Positions 17,241 through 26,347 are shown, counted from the first letter of the stretch. The stretch: 64,000 nt of DNA from JASGCP01 sp965263285 (GCA_965263285.1 CBDHHD010000016.1:1116001-1180000); one strand, 5' to 3'. Notes: generated by a model from the letters alone, not told the origin. Numbers and translations: made by a program.

Positions 17241-17993
17241 ATGAATAAGAAAACTGAACAAGATATTTCACAAACAGCATCTCATACTATATTTCAAGAT
17301 AATTGGTCTCCTTATGCATACATTTTAAAACAAAATGTTATGCATCATGCCGATGCTAAGATAAGTATCTTAAAAATGTTGAAACAACTTTTTGCCCTCG
17401 GCACTCCCATACAAATGGCTGATCTTGGCTGTGGAGATGCTGTATATATTAGTGATATTATATCAAATTTTTCTATACAACAGTATGTTGGCTTTGACTT
17501 ATCGGATAATACTTTCCCGCTTACAAAAAAGAATTTAGAACGATATGGTATTCCTTATCAATTATACAAAAATGACATGAAAGATTTTTATCTTTCTATT
17601 CCTGATAATAAATATAATCTTATTTTTTCTGGCTTTGCTATTCATCATTTGCAACATGAAGAAAAGAAGATATTATTTAAACATATTAAAGACACTCTAT
17701 TGCCAGGAGGTTTTTTTGTTTATTTAGATGTAATTATACATGATGGGTATGATGTAAAAGCGTATGTAAATCATATATGTGGCTTAATTGAAAAACTCCC
17801 ATGGGATCACATGTCTAAAGAATTGCTTGAAAATACTTTAGCAGATATACGGTATCATATTAGTACATTTGATATGCCTGCTACTGATACTTGGCTACAA
17901 CAAGAAATGTCTTTGTTGCAATTTAAAACTATTTATAAAGAAGTGTTTAATGAGGAGGGATATATGAAACTGTTTATATATCAAAATACATAG
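17241..17993 (+). CDS. Class I SAM-dependent methyltransferase, unknown substrate
   Basis: A 250-residue soluble protein with the SAM-binding motif I MADLGCGDAVYISDIIS (about residues 58-74), an acidic strand end VGFDLSDN, and motif IV-like NLIFSGFAIHHLQ, followed by LLPGGFFVYLDV. These define a Rossmann methyltransferase of the methyltransf_12/25 type, related in form to small-molecule or phosphatidyl methyltransferases. No feature fixes the substrate. It is in a tight plus-strand series (fumC, ispD, this gene, phosphatase, hisS). Confidence 0.8.
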   Translation: MNKKTEQDISQTASHTIFQDNWSPYAYILKQNVMHHADAKISILKMLKQLFALGTPIQMADLGCGDAVYISDIISNFSIQQYVGFDLSDNTFPLTKKNLERYGIPYQLYKNDMKDFYLSIPDNKYNLIFSGFAIHHLQHEEKKILFKHIKDTLLPGGFFVYLDVIIHDGYDVKAYVNHICGLIEKLPWDHMSKELLENTLADIRYHISTFDMPATDTWLQQEMSLLQFKTIYKEVFNEEGYMKLFIYQNT

Positions 17994-18023
17994 GTTGCTT
18001 TTAAGTTTATATATTTTTATACT

Positions 18024-18491
18024 ATGAAAATATTAATGGTTTGTTTAGGTAATATTTGCAGAAGTCCTTTGGCTGAAGTAGTAATGAGAAAGAAAATAGA
18101 ACTATATCATTTGCCATGGATGGTAAAGAGTGCAGGTACGGCGAATTATTATATAGGGAAATCGGCACATATATATAGTAAGCAAGTAGCTATGCGCTAT
18201 GGGTATTCTCTTGAGCATCATATTGTTACTCAATTTCACGCTATGGATATCAATAATTATGATAAGATATTGGCAATGGATAAGAAAAATTATGAGGATA
18301 TAAAAATGACCTGTGCTACTCTATGGCAACCTAATAAAGTGTCGTTATTATTAGATTATGTGCCTGATATATATGATAAAGATGTACCTGATCCTTATTA
18401 TAATAATTCTATTAGTGCATTTGAACAAATGTTTCATATTGTTGAGCAGGGTTGTGCTGCTTCTTTTTCTACTTTTATTAAAAATAGTTAA
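18024..18491 (+). CDS. Low molecular weight protein-tyrosine phosphatase
   Basis: The N-terminal MKILMVCLGNICRSPLAE contains the P-loop CX5R (Cys7 to Arg13) that forms the phosphocysteine intermediate. The general-acid loop appears as KDVPDPYYNN near residue 122. Its 155 residues match the family. Such enzymes commonly act on tyrosine kinases in polysaccharide export or on small phosphoproteins, but no kinase is adjacent. hisS starts 2 bp after its stop, so the two are probably translated from one message. Confidence 0.93.
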   Translation: MKILMVCLGNICRSPLAEVVMRKKIELYHLPWMVKSAGTANYYIGKSAHIYSKQVAMRYGYSLEHHIVTQFHAMDINNYDKILAMDKKNYEDIKMTCATLWQPNKVSLLLDYVPDIYDKDVPDPYYNNSISAFEQMFHIVEQGCAASFSTFIKNS

Positions 18492-18493
18492 AT

Positions 18494-20071
18494 ATGTTTA
18501 AACCTTCTTTGCCTCAAGGTACAAGAGATTTTTCGCCTTCTGTTATGTATAAAAGAAATTATATTATAGAAACTATAAAAAAAGAAATGGAGTTATTTGG
18601 TTTCCAACCATTAGAAACGCCGGCTATGGAAAATATAGAAACCCTCATGGGCAAGTACGGAGAAGAAGGTGACCAATTGATATTTAAAATATTGAACAAC
18701 GGACTTTCGCATGAATCTAAAAAAGAATTTGCAAAAGAAGAGTTTGGAAAAATAACACAAGGAAAAATAAGTACAACTATTACCGAAAGAGCTTTGAGAT
18801 ATGATTTAACAATTCCTTTTGCTCGCTTTGTTGCCATGAATCAACATTCGATTGTTTTTCCTTTTAAGCGTTATCAAATTCAACCTGTGTGGCGAGCCGA
18901 CCGCCCACAAAAGGGGCGCTATCGTGAATTTGTTCAATGTGATGCAGATATCGTTGGTCCTTATTCTATTGTATATGATGTAGAATTATTATCTCTCTAT
19001 CAATCGGTATTTAAAAAATTACAGCTCCCTGTTGAAATTAAAATTAATCATAGAAAACTTATTGATGCTTTAGCTCAGTATGCTTTTGGCTGTAAAGAGG
19101 GGCATGATCCACTTAGCAATCAAGGGCGTAATGAGTTTAACAAATTTACTGCCACCATTGCTCAAGCCATTGATAAGTTAGATAAGATGGAATGGGATAA
19201 AGTAAAGTTATATTTAACCGAAAAGGAATTTTCAGATGAACAAATTAAAAAGATAGAAAAATTTATTAGTATTAAAGGTAATTTTCAAGAAATAGTTACC
19301 GAAATAAAAGCATTATTTTCTAACACAGATTGTTATACTGAAGGTAGTCCTACTATTACTGCTGAGGATGCTATAAAAGACCTACAAGCTATATTCAATG
19401 CTTTGGGAGGGACAAATGAAGATGTGTTTTCTATTGTATTAGATCTTCGTTTGGCAAGGGGTTTGTCGTATTATACGGGGATGATTCTTGAAGTAAAAGC
19501 AAAAGGAGTATCTATGGGAAGTATTGGCGGTGGAGGTAAATATGACACATTGATTAGTGCGTTTGGAATATCTAATCAATTGTTAAAAGATTGCGCTACC
19601 TTAGGAATTAGCTTTGGTATTGATCGTATGTACGATGTGATGGAAGAATTACAACGCTTTCCTAAAAATATAGATATACAAAATACAGTACATATTCTTG
19701 TTATTAATTTATTTGAAGATCGTAGAAGTGGTATAGAAAAATTATATCCTATTGTACGAAGACTAAGAGAAATAGGAATAGGCGTAGAATTGGATTATGG
19801 AGTTGGAGCAAGTAATATAAAAAAGCAATTTGTTTATGCAGAAAAAAAGTCGATCCCTTTATGTATTATAATAGGAGAAAAGGAATATGCAAATGATAGT
19901 TGTAATCTAAAAGATATGCGTACTAAAGAAGAGAAAGCAGTACCGCTATTTTTTCAAGCGGATAATAAATTAGATATCTTATTAATGTATATAAAAGAGG
20001 AAATAAAGGATATTCCTAAAAATTTGCTTGATACTATTAACAGTTATCTACCATCTATTTTAGATAGTTAA
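18494..20071 (+). CDS. hisS: Histidyl-tRNA synthetase
   Basis: This class II synthetase charges tRNA-His. PSLPQGTRDFSPSVMYKRN is the usual N-terminus. Motif 2 reads RYQIQPVWRADRPQKGRYRE with FVQCDADIVG; the histidine loop is LDLRLARGLSYYTGMILEV and motif 3 is LGISFGIDRMYDVM. The C-terminal anticodon-binding domain covers the last 100 residues (VHILVINLFE ... PLCIIIGEKEY). At 525 residues it exceeds the usual 420-460; extra length lies between motif 2 and the histidine loop. It closes the fumC-to-hisS gene series. Confidence 0.95.
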   Translation: MFKPSLPQGTRDFSPSVMYKRNYIIETIKKEMELFGFQPLETPAMENIETLMGKYGEEGDQLIFKILNNGLSHESKKEFAKEEFGKITQGKISTTITERALRYDLTIPFARFVAMNQHSIVFPFKRYQIQPVWRADRPQKGRYREFVQCDADIVGPYSIVYDVELLSLYQSVFKKLQLPVEIKINHRKLIDALAQYAFGCKEGHDPLSNQGRNEFNKFTATIAQAIDKLDKMEWDKVKLYLTEKEFSDEQIKKIEKFISIKGNFQEIVTEIKALFSNTDCYTEGSPTITAEDAIKDLQAIFNALGGTNEDVFSIVLDLRLARGLSYYTGMILEVKAKGVSMGSIGGGGKYDTLISAFGISNQLLKDCATLGISFGIDRMYDVMEELQRFPKNIDIQNTVHILVINLFEDRRSGIEKLYPIVRRLREIGIGVELDYGVGASNIKKQFVYAEKKSIPLCIIIGEKEYANDSCNLKDMRTKEEKAVPLFFQADNKLDILLMYIKEEIKDIPKNLLDTINSYLPSILDS

Positions 20072-20253
20072 ATAACTTGATGAAGTTCATTGGTTACTTG
20101 TTATGTTTCAAAAGGTTGTTATTGAAAAGTTCATCCATCATTTAGATACATAACCTTGTGAAAAATGACAGTTACAATTGTATTGCTCCCAGTACCTTAA
20201 AAAAAGGATTTTTCTTTTTTATTATTTCTTTTTTACATAATGTAAAAATTATT

Positions 20254-20261
20254 TAATTTTG
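20254..20261 (+). promoter_or_regulatory. Probable -7 box for the tRNA-Thr/Tyr/Gly/Thr cluster
   Basis: TAATTTTG is a perfect TAnnTTTG box about 31 bp before tRNA-Thr(TGT). No strong TTTG is seen at the expected -33 distance, so this is tentative. The 20072-20292 gap holds nothing else; a CAGTACCTTAAAAAAAGG stretch may be a very decayed element end. Confidence 0.4.
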
Positions 20262-20292
20262 CACTCCCAATTAAAGTTATGTTATTACATAA

Positions 20293-20365
20293 GCCACTTT
20301 AGCTCAGCTGGTAGAGCAACTGATTTGTAATCAGTAGGTCGTTGGTTCGATCCCGACAAGTGGCT
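20293..20365 (+). tRNA. tRNA-Thr (TGT anticodon)
   Basis: Begins GCCACTTTAGCTCAGCTGGT and closes with AAGTGGC plus T. Stem ACTGA/TCAGT encloses TTTGTAA, so the anticodon is TGT. The T-loop is TTCGATC. It is first of four tRNA genes before tuf. Confidence 0.96.
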
Positions 20366-20381
20366 CTCGATATTATTATTT

Positions 20382-20465
20382 GGGCAGATTCCACAAGCGG
20401 CCAACGTGAGCGGACTGTAAATCCGCTGTCTTACGACTTCGGGGGTTCGAATCCCTCTCTGCCCA
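20382..20465 (+). tRNA. tRNA-Tyr (GTA anticodon)
   Basis: Begins GGGCAGATTCCACAAGCGGC and ends TCTGCCC plus A. Stem CGGA/TCCG surrounds CTGTAAA, giving anticodon GTA. The long variable arm (TGTCTTACGACTTCGG) is expected for bacterial tyrosine tRNA. Length is 84 nt. Confidence 0.96.
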
Positions 20466-20540
20466 CTTTGATGGTATATTGTTATTGAAAGATCTTTATT
20501 TTGCATACACGGGTAATAAACAACGGTCATATTTTTGTAA

Positions 20541-20613
20541 GCGGAAGTAGCTCAGTTGGTAGAGCGACAGCCTTCCAAGCTGTAGGTCGCGGGTTCGAGC
20601 CTCGTCTTCCGCT
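20541..20613 (+). tRNA. tRNA-Gly (TCC anticodon)
   Basis: Begins GCGGAAGTAGCTCAGTTGGT and ends CTTCCGC plus T. Stem ACAGC/GCTGT holds CTTCCAA, so the anticodon is TCC. With the GCC and CCC genes at 12.3 kb it gives a full glycine set in this window. Confidence 0.96.
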
Positions 20614-20702
20614 CTTTTTTTTGATTGTTATGGTAGCTTTATTTGAATATAGTACATGAAAAGGCTAAAAAGAATAAAGTGTTTGATATGATTTAGTTGA
20701 TT

Positions 20703-20774
<72 letters not shown>

Positions 20775-20798
20775 CTATTATAATTTATTTATTTTGTT

Positions 20799-20840
20799 TT
20801 TTGAAAAGCAAAATTATTGTATTAATTTTGCTTTTCAAAA
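20799..20840. promoter_or_regulatory. Perfect 18-bp palindrome carrying the tuf promoter
   Basis: TTTTGAAAAGCAAAATTA (20799-20816) and its exact complement (20823-20840) are separated by a 6-nt loop. The left arm contains TTTG (20800-20803) and the right arm TAATTTTG (20823-20830), 19 bp apart, so they form a proper promoter for tuf. Because the sequence is palindromic, the same boxes exist on the minus strand. It may also act as a terminator for the tRNA cluster or as an operator. A weaker AATGAA/TTCATT hairpin follows at 20845-20862. Confidence 0.7.
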
Positions 20841-20906
20841 GCCGAATGAATTTTTGTTCATTTAATTTTTTGCATCAATTTTTAAAAACATTAAAATAGA
20901 TTTATC

Positions 20907-22094
20907 ATGTCTAAAGAGACCTTTAAAAGAGAGAAGCCCCATTTAAATGTGGGAACGATTGGTCATGTTGACCATGGCAAAACAACACTTACAGCAGCTA
21001 TTACAAGCGTATTAGCAAAAAAAGGATTGGCAGTAGAAAAGAAATACGATCAAATTGATGCCGCTCCTGAAGAAAAAGAAAGAGGTATTACAATTAATAC
21101 TGCGCATGTAGAATATCAAACAGATAATAGGCACTATGCTCATGTGGATTGTCCTGGTCATGCTGACTATATTAAAAATATGATTACAGGTGCTGCGCAA
21201 ATGGATGGAGCTATCCTTGTAGTAGCAGCTACAGATGGTCCAATGCCTCAAACAAAAGAGCATATTCTTTTAGCAGGTCAAGTAGGTGTGCCTCGTATGG
21301 TTGTTTTTATGAATAAAGTAGATTTAGTAGACGATCCTGAATTGTTAGATTTAGTAGAAATGGAAATTCGTACACTTCTTTCTGCAAAGGGATTTGATGG
21401 TGATAATACGCCTATTATTCGCGGGTCTGCTACTGGTGCTTTAAGTGGTGATGCTAAATGGGTAACCGCATTAATGGAATTATTGAAAGCTGTTGATGAA
21501 TATATCCCACTTCCTCCTCGTCCTATTGACCAGCCTTTTTTGATGTCTGTTGAAGATGTGTTTACTATTACAGGTAGAGGTACCGTAGCAACAGGAAGAA
21601 TTGAAAGGGGTAAAGTAAAAATAAATGATCCTGTTGAATTAGTAGGTCTTATTGATAAACCTATTGCCTCTGTTGTAACAGGTATTGAGATGTTTAAAAA
21701 ATTACTCGACGAAGGACAAGCAGGCGATAACGCAGGTCTTCTTTTACGAGGTATTGAAAAGAAAGATATTCGTAGAGGAATGGTTATATGCAAGCCAGGA
21801 AGTATTACACCACATATTGAATTTAAGTGTGAAGTGTATGTTTTAAACAAAGATGAAGGGGGTCGTCATACTCCATTCTTTAATAAATATAGACCACAAT
21901 TTTATTTTCGTACCACAGATGTAACAGGAGAGGTAACACTTCCTCAGGGAACAGAAATGGTAATGCCTGGTGATAATATTAGTATAACAGTAAAACTTAT
22001 TTCTCCTATTGCAATGGAGAAAGGTCTTAAATTTGCTATTCGTGAGGGAGGTAAAACAGTAGGTGCAGGACAGGTAACAGAAATTATTAAATAG
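20907..22094 (+). CDS. tuf: Translation elongation factor Tu
   Basis: EF-Tu delivers aminoacyl-tRNA to the ribosome as a GTP complex. GTP-binding motifs are G1 GHVDHGKT (about residues 19-26), G2 ERGITI, G3 DCPGH and G4 NKVD. Domain 2 starts at DQPFLMSVEDVFTITGRGT and domain 3 includes GRHTPFFNKYRPQFYFRTTD. Its 395 residues are full length. The order tRNA-Thr, tuf, tRNA-Trp, secE, nusG is conserved in the phylum. The leader of 64 bp after the palindromic promoter may hold control elements. Confidence 0.98.
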   Translation: MSKETFKREKPHLNVGTIGHVDHGKTTLTAAITSVLAKKGLAVEKKYDQIDAAPEEKERGITINTAHVEYQTDNRHYAHVDCPGHADYIKNMITGAAQMDGAILVVAATDGPMPQTKEHILLAGQVGVPRMVVFMNKVDLVDDPELLDLVEMEIRTLLSAKGFDGDNTPIIRGSATGALSGDAKWVTALMELLKAVDEYIPLPPRPIDQPFLMSVEDVFTITGRGTVATGRIERGKVKINDPVELVGLIDKPIASVVTGIEMFKKLLDEGQAGDNAGLLLRGIEKKDIRRGMVICKPGSITPHIEFKCEVYVLNKDEGGRHTPFFNKYRPQFYFRTTDVTGEVTLPQGTEMVMPGDNISITVKLISPIAMEKGLKFAIREGGKTVGAGQVTEIIK

Positions 22095-22189
22095 TAAGTA
22101 TTTCTTTATTTATTAGTATAAAGAAATTTGATTATTAGGATGATATATAAAAGCTGTTAGTAACCTTACTAATGGCTTTTATTGTTCAA

Positions 22190-22260
22190 ACGGGCATAGT
22201 TCAATGGTAGAATAGCGGTCTCCAAAACCGTTGATCTGGGTTCGAATCCTAGTGCCCGTG
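22190..22260 (+). tRNA. tRNA-Trp (CCA anticodon)
   Basis: Acceptor stem ACGGGCA pairs with TGCCCGT and is followed by discriminator G at 22260. Position 8-9 is TA; the D arm is GTTC/GAAT. The anticodon stem GCGGT/ACCGT encloses CTCCAAA, so the anticodon is CCA. The T-loop is TTCGAAT. It lies between tuf and secE, its usual place. Confidence 0.94.
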
Positions 22261-22297
22261 CAAGAAAAGAAATGTATAATAAAAAATTATATAGTGT

Positions 22298-22501
22298 ATG
22301 AATAAAATTGTATTTTATCTTAAAGAAAGCTACAAAGAGATCATTGAAAAGGTAAGCTGGCCTAAGTGGGATGAATTACAACAAAGTACCATTTTGGTGT
22401 TAATAGCTACTATATTTATTACACTTGTTGTATATGTGATGGACTTTGCAGGAAGTCAAGCGTTAAAAATGCTCTATTCTATTCTTTTACCAAAAAAATA
22501 A
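22298..22501 (+). CDS. secE: Preprotein translocase subunit SecE
   Basis: SecE clamps the SecY channel in the inner membrane. The 67-residue protein is the single-helix form: an amphipathic segment with EIIEKVSWPKWDELQQST, where the V-WP motif is the SecE signature, then one membrane helix (ILVLIATIFITLVVYVMDF). It starts 37 bp after tRNA-Trp and is followed by nusG after 23 bp. Confidence 0.95.
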   Translation: MNKIVFYLKESYKEIIEKVSWPKWDELQQSTILVLIATIFITLVVYVMDFAGSQALKMLYSILLPKK

Positions 22502-22524
22502 TATCCAATTATTAAATTTTTTTT

Positions 22525-23166
22525 ATGTCTGACGAAATAATAAACAATGAAGTAAATATTCCTATTGAGGAGAACACTAATGTTATCTCTCCTGCTCTTA
22601 AAGAAGACACTAAATGGGTTGTATTAAGAGTAGTGAGTGGTAAAGAAAGAAGTATAAAGCAACACTTAGATAAAGATATTTTAAAACAAGGCTGGCAGTC
22701 GATTATTACCAATGTGTTTCTACCTACCGAAAAAGTATATAAGGTACAAAAAAATGCTAATAAAAAAACATATCGTGAAAAAAACTTTTTTCCTGGATAT
22801 TTATTTTTAGAAGTAGTAAGTGGGAAAATGAGTGATGATATGGTTCTTCACATAACAAATATTAATAATATCATGCACTTTCTAACAGATGGGAAAGGTG
22901 CTAAAGGGCGAATTATTCATTTAAGAAAAGAGGAAGTAGATCGCATGTTAGGTAAGGTAGATGAGAGAAACACTCCAGGATCTTATACGGTGATGGAGCC
23001 ATTGATCATTGGAGAAACAATTAAAATTATTGAAGGACCATTTAGTGATTTTAATGGTGTTATAGAAGAAATGAACGAAGAGAAAAAGAGATTAAAAGTA
23101 TCTGTAAAGATATTTGGACGCAGTACCCCAGTTGAGCTTACATTTGGACAAGTAACAAAGTTGTAA
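22525..23166 (+). CDS. nusG: Transcription elongation/termination factor NusG
   Basis: NusG binds RNA polymerase and couples it to the ribosome or Rho. KWVVLRVVSGKERSIKQHLD starts the NGN domain after a 30-residue acidic tail; KNFFPGYLFLEV is its conserved core; and the C-terminal KOW domain reads IKIIEGPFSDFNGVIEEMNE. Its 213 residues are slightly longer than usual because of the N-terminal extension. rplK (L11) normally follows directly; here a foldback element starts 56 bp downstream and rplK is absent. Confidence 0.96.
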   Translation: MSDEIINNEVNIPIEENTNVISPALKEDTKWVVLRVVSGKERSIKQHLDKDILKQGWQSIITNVFLPTEKVYKVQKNANKKTYREKNFFPGYLFLEVVSGKMSDDMVLHITNINNIMHFLTDGKGAKGRIIHLRKEEVDRMLGKVDERNTPGSYTVMEPLIIGETIKIIEGPFSDFNGVIEEMNEEKKRLKVSVKIFGRSTPVELTFGQVTKL

Positions 23167-23222
23167 ATTTAATTGGTAATAGAAAAGAGGAATTTTAATG
23201 ATATATTAATTAACACTTTTCT

Positions 23223-23767
23223 GGCATAACTAAATTTAGTGTGAGGAAAAATTGGTATAACGATTTTTTTAGTGAGCAGGTATTAAAATACACCTTTTTT
23301 TTTTGTAATGACTCAGGTATAGATTCATTATTTGTTTTTTTATATCTTTTTCTTTCTTTTGTCTTGATACAAAAGAAAGAAACAAAGAAAAAATCAAGCC
23401 TGCAGATAAAGAGCTACAAAACTACGGCTCGCTACGCTAGCGAGAATGAATGGGAGGTGGTTAGGTATGAATCGTTATGATGAGCTTATTCATAGTGATC
23501 TTTTATGTACATACTTTATGCTCATCATAACGATTCATATATAAAAATGTTCACCTCCACATTCTCGCTGGTTGCTTCGCTCACCTCGTTTTGTAACGCT
23601 CTTTATCTGAGGGCAGTCCTCATCAGATATTTCATATTATTTCCATGTTTATATTTATTTAATAATCCATTCTTCCAGCACCTCAAAAAAAGATGTAGCC
23701 AAAAATAAATTGGTTTTTTAAAAATATATTATCTTTGTCGTTGCTCACTAAAAAAAATCGTTATACC
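23223..23767. mobile_element. Composite foldback MITE-like element (TIR1 remnant plus complete TIR2 copy)
   Basis: An outer repeat GGCATAACTAAATTTAGTG occupies 23223-23246. Seven bases later a second terminal repeat, GGTATAACGATTTTTTTAGT, begins at 23254 and is matched by its complement ending at 23767 (CACTAAAAAAAATCGTTATA then CC). Inside are the purine/pyrimidine stem (about 23341-23390), the GCTCGCTACGCTAGCGAG stretch, the central stem (GAATCGTTATGATGAGC near 23467 and its complement near 23521) and the inner right end GATGTAGCC at 23699. It is in reverse orientation. It separates nusG from the next gene; the 23167-23861 gap holds no supported gene. Confidence 0.85.
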
Positions 23768-23823
23768 TTTAATAATTCCATGCTTCCATCATCTCAAAAA
23801 AGATGTAGCTAAAATAATCTATA

Positions 23824-23852
23824 TTGTAATTGGTGTTGTAAATGTATCTTTG
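23824..23852 (+). promoter_or_regulatory. Promoter of the DUF2480 gene
   Basis: TTG (23824-23826) and TATCTTTG (23845-23852) are 18 bp apart; the start codon follows 9 bp after the -7 box. Confidence 0.6.
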
Positions 23853-23861
23853 TAATAAAAA

Positions 23862-24371
23862 ATGACAGATCATATTGTTAATCGTGTTGCAAATAGCAGT
23901 TTAATGGTATTAGATTTATCTGCTTATTATCCTACTATAGAAGTTATAGGTTTTGATATTACTTCACTTCTTTTTATGGAGATGATTGTAAAAGAGAAAG
24001 AATGTAGAGAAAAATTAGCTTTACATGTGTGGGATCAATATAAAGACAAGGCAGTTGCGATCTACTGTTCGGTTGATGCCATATTACCGTTATGGATATA
24101 TTTATTAATTACAAGCTATCTATCTCCTCAAACAAATTTTATTTATTATGGTACGGTTGATGAGGTAAAGGAGCAATTGTTTTTAGAGCGAATAAAAACA
24201 TTATCTGTAGAGTCTTTTGTAGATCAACGAATGGTTATAAAAGGATGCGGTGAGATAAAGATTTCTCCGGCTTGTTATATTGAGATTACAAAAAAGTTAA
24301 TGCCTATTGCTAAGTCGATTCTTTTTGGGGAGCCTTGTAGTACAGTCCCTATTTATAAGAAAAAGGGGTAG
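23862..24371 (+). CDS. DUF2480 family protein
   Basis: This 169-residue cytosolic protein matches the Bacteroidota-specific DUF2480 pattern from end to end: IVNRVANSSLMVLDLSAYYP, FDITSLLFMEMIVKEKECRE, WDQYKDKAVAIYCSVDAILP, MVIKGCGEIKISPACYIEI and ILFGEPCSTVPIYKKK. Its function is unknown. The tail of the gene overlaps the tail of the convergent rnr gene by 23 bp (24349-24371), so both stop codons lie inside the neighbour. Confidence 0.88.
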   Translation: MTDHIVNRVANSSLMVLDLSAYYPTIEVIGFDITSLLFMEMIVKEKECREKLALHVWDQYKDKAVAIYCSVDAILPLWIYLLITSYLSPQTNFIYYGTVDEVKEQLFLERIKTLSVESFVDQRMVIKGCGEIKISPACYIEITKKLMPIAKSILFGEPCSTVPIYKKKG

Positions 24372-26337
24372 TTTGTTTTTTGTGTGTAGTTTGTTTAGTA
24401 GGCACCCATTCAAAATCAATTTGTATTTTATCTATATTAGCTTGGACAACTAATATTTTTATTTGTTGTCCAATAGTAAAAGAAAGCCCTGTATGTCTTC
24501 CTTTAAGAGAATAGGTAGATTCTTGATATATAAATTGATCGTAAGAAGATAGTGTACCTAATGCTATTAGGCCTTCGCAACTGTATTCTATTGTTTCTGC
24601 AAAAATACCAAATGGAGTAATTCCACTAATAATAGCATCGAATGTTTTACCTACAAAAGGTTTTATAAATATTACTTGAAAATACTTATTAGCATTTCGT
24701 TCGCATTCCATGGCTTTTTTTTCTCTTTCGCTACAATGGCGACATACTTCTTCGGCTTTAGGAAGATGATAGGTTTTTTTTTCTAATATAGAAAAAAGAA
24801 TGCGATGGGCAATAATATCGGGATATCTGCGAATAGGAGAAGTAAAATGTCCATAATATTCACATGCCAATCCATAATGTCCAATATTGTTAGTACTATA
24901 TATAGCTTTTGCCATGGTACGAATACCTAACCGTTCTAATACCGATTGTTCTGGTTTACCTTTGATTATATCAAGCATATTATTAAAACTTTTTGCAATG
25001 GTTTCTGGCGCATGCATATTAAATGTATGTCCATATCTTTTTGCAAACACAACAAAAAGAGATAATTTGTCTTTATCAGGACAATCATGAATACGATAAG
25101 GGAATGGTATTTTTTGACGCTGTTGAGCGATATGTTTTGCTACGGTAATATTAGTAAGAAGCATCCATTCTTCTATAAGCTGATGGGATTCGGTATTTTC
25201 TTTTTTTATTATATCAATAGGGTGTAATTTTTCATCTAGTTGAAATTTTGTTTCTTTAGAAGAAAAATGAATAGCGCCTTGTTGAAATCGCAACATGCGT
25301 AGTTGTTGCGATAATTGATGCAATCGTAGTACTTCTTTGCTATATATTCCTTTTTTATGTATAATAATTGATTGAATTTCTTCGTAGTTATATCGATGTT
25401 TGGAATGTATAATTGTTTTCCCCATCCAAATGTTTTTTATATTGCTTTGGTTATCGATAGTAAATACCACAGAAAAAGTAAGCTTATCTTCATGAGGGCG
25501 AAGAGAGCATAGTTCGTTTGATATTTTTTCTGGTAGCATAGGAATAACGCGATCGGGAAGATACACAGAGGTAGCTCGTAGATATGCTTCTTTATCTAAT
25601 AAACTATGGGGAAGTACAAAATGACTTACATCTGCAATATGCACGCCTATTTCATAGAGATGAGGCGATAAGGCTACAAAAGATATAGCGTCATCAAAGT
25701 CTTTTGCATCTACGGGGTCGATGGTAAAGGTAAGTATATCTCTAAAATCTTTGCGGGTGTTAATTTCTTTTTGGGTGTGAGCATAAGGCAATGCGTTAAT
25801 TTCTTTTAGTACATCTGCAGGGAAAACGGGAGTGAATTGTTTTTCTAATAAAATGGATTGAAGTGTGATTTCCTTATGTTCTGCATGAGGTACGATAGAT
25901 AATACTTTTCCTTGTGGTGTATGCAGATGATCCCATTTTTGTAATTGTGCAATAACAACATCTTTGTTTTTTGCACCTGCAAGAAGGTCTGTTTTAATAT
26001 GCCAAATAGGCATCGAGATAAAGGGGATAAATATATATTTTTTTTCTTGTAAATAAATAGTTCCCATAAAGCTTGTTTGTTTTCTTTCAATTACTTTTGT
26101 AATTTTCCCTTCTAAGCGTTTCTTTTTTTTGGCATGTATTAATTTTACTTCTACCGTATCTCCATTTAATGCATTTAATAAATAGTTGGGAGCAATCATA
26201 ATGTCATTTTGTGGAGAAGAAGGGGATATTACAAATCCTAAGTTATTCTTTGTAATTTGTAAAACACCAGTTATAATGGGGGGTATATTTGTTTGTTTCT
26301 TGTGATGTTCTGTTTGATGTTTTGTATAAGAGGGCAT
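24349..26337 (-). CDS. rnr: Ribonuclease R
   Basis: RNase R is a 3'-5' exoribonuclease that degrades structured RNA and takes part in rRNA quality control. After cold-shock-like domains (GVLQITKNNLGFVISP, then the second OB domain near residue 85) the RNB domain shows TIDPVDAKDFDDAISF, with the Asp cluster that binds the catalytic magnesium, and GVHIADVSHFV, YLPDRVIPMLPEKISNELCS. HYGLACEYYGHFTSPIRRY is a late RNB motif, and a C-terminal S1 domain follows. Its 662 residues are a little shorter than the E. coli enzyme. It overlaps DUF2480 by 23 bp. lpxK ends 10 bp upstream of its start. Confidence 0.95.
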   Translation of the reverse strand: MPSYTKHQTEHHKKQTNIPPIITGVLQITKNNLGFVISPSSPQNDIMIAPNYLLNALNGDTVEVKLIHAKKKKRLEGKITKVIERKQTSFMGTIYLQEKKYIFIPFISMPIWHIKTDLLAGAKNKDVVIAQLQKWDHLHTPQGKVLSIVPHAEHKEITLQSILLEKQFTPVFPADVLKEINALPYAHTQKEINTRKDFRDILTFTIDPVDAKDFDDAISFVALSPHLYEIGVHIADVSHFVLPHSLLDKEAYLRATSVYLPDRVIPMLPEKISNELCSLRPHEDKLTFSVVFTIDNQSNIKNIWMGKTIIHSKHRYNYEEIQSIIIHKKGIYSKEVLRLHQLSQQLRMLRFQQGAIHFSSKETKFQLDEKLHPIDIIKKENTESHQLIEEWMLLTNITVAKHIAQQRQKIPFPYRIHDCPDKDKLSLFVVFAKRYGHTFNMHAPETIAKSFNNMLDIIKGKPEQSVLERLGIRTMAKAIYSTNNIGHYGLACEYYGHFTSPIRRYPDIIAHRILFSILEKKTYHLPKAEEVCRHCSEREKKAMECERNANKYFQVIFIKPFVGKTFDAIISGITPFGIFAETIEYSCEGLIALGTLSSYDQFIYQESTYSLKGRHTGLSFTIGQQIKILVVQANIDKIQIDFEWVPTKQTTHKKQTTPFSYK

Positions 26338-26347
26338 AAAGGAATTA

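Noticed and set aside
20285..20530. Minus-strand frame across 20285-20530
   Set aside because: It covers the antisense of tRNA-Thr and tRNA-Tyr.
21278..21850. 190-codon minus-strand frame within tuf
   Set aside because: Shadow of the tuf codon pattern; no independent family match, and tuf is certain.
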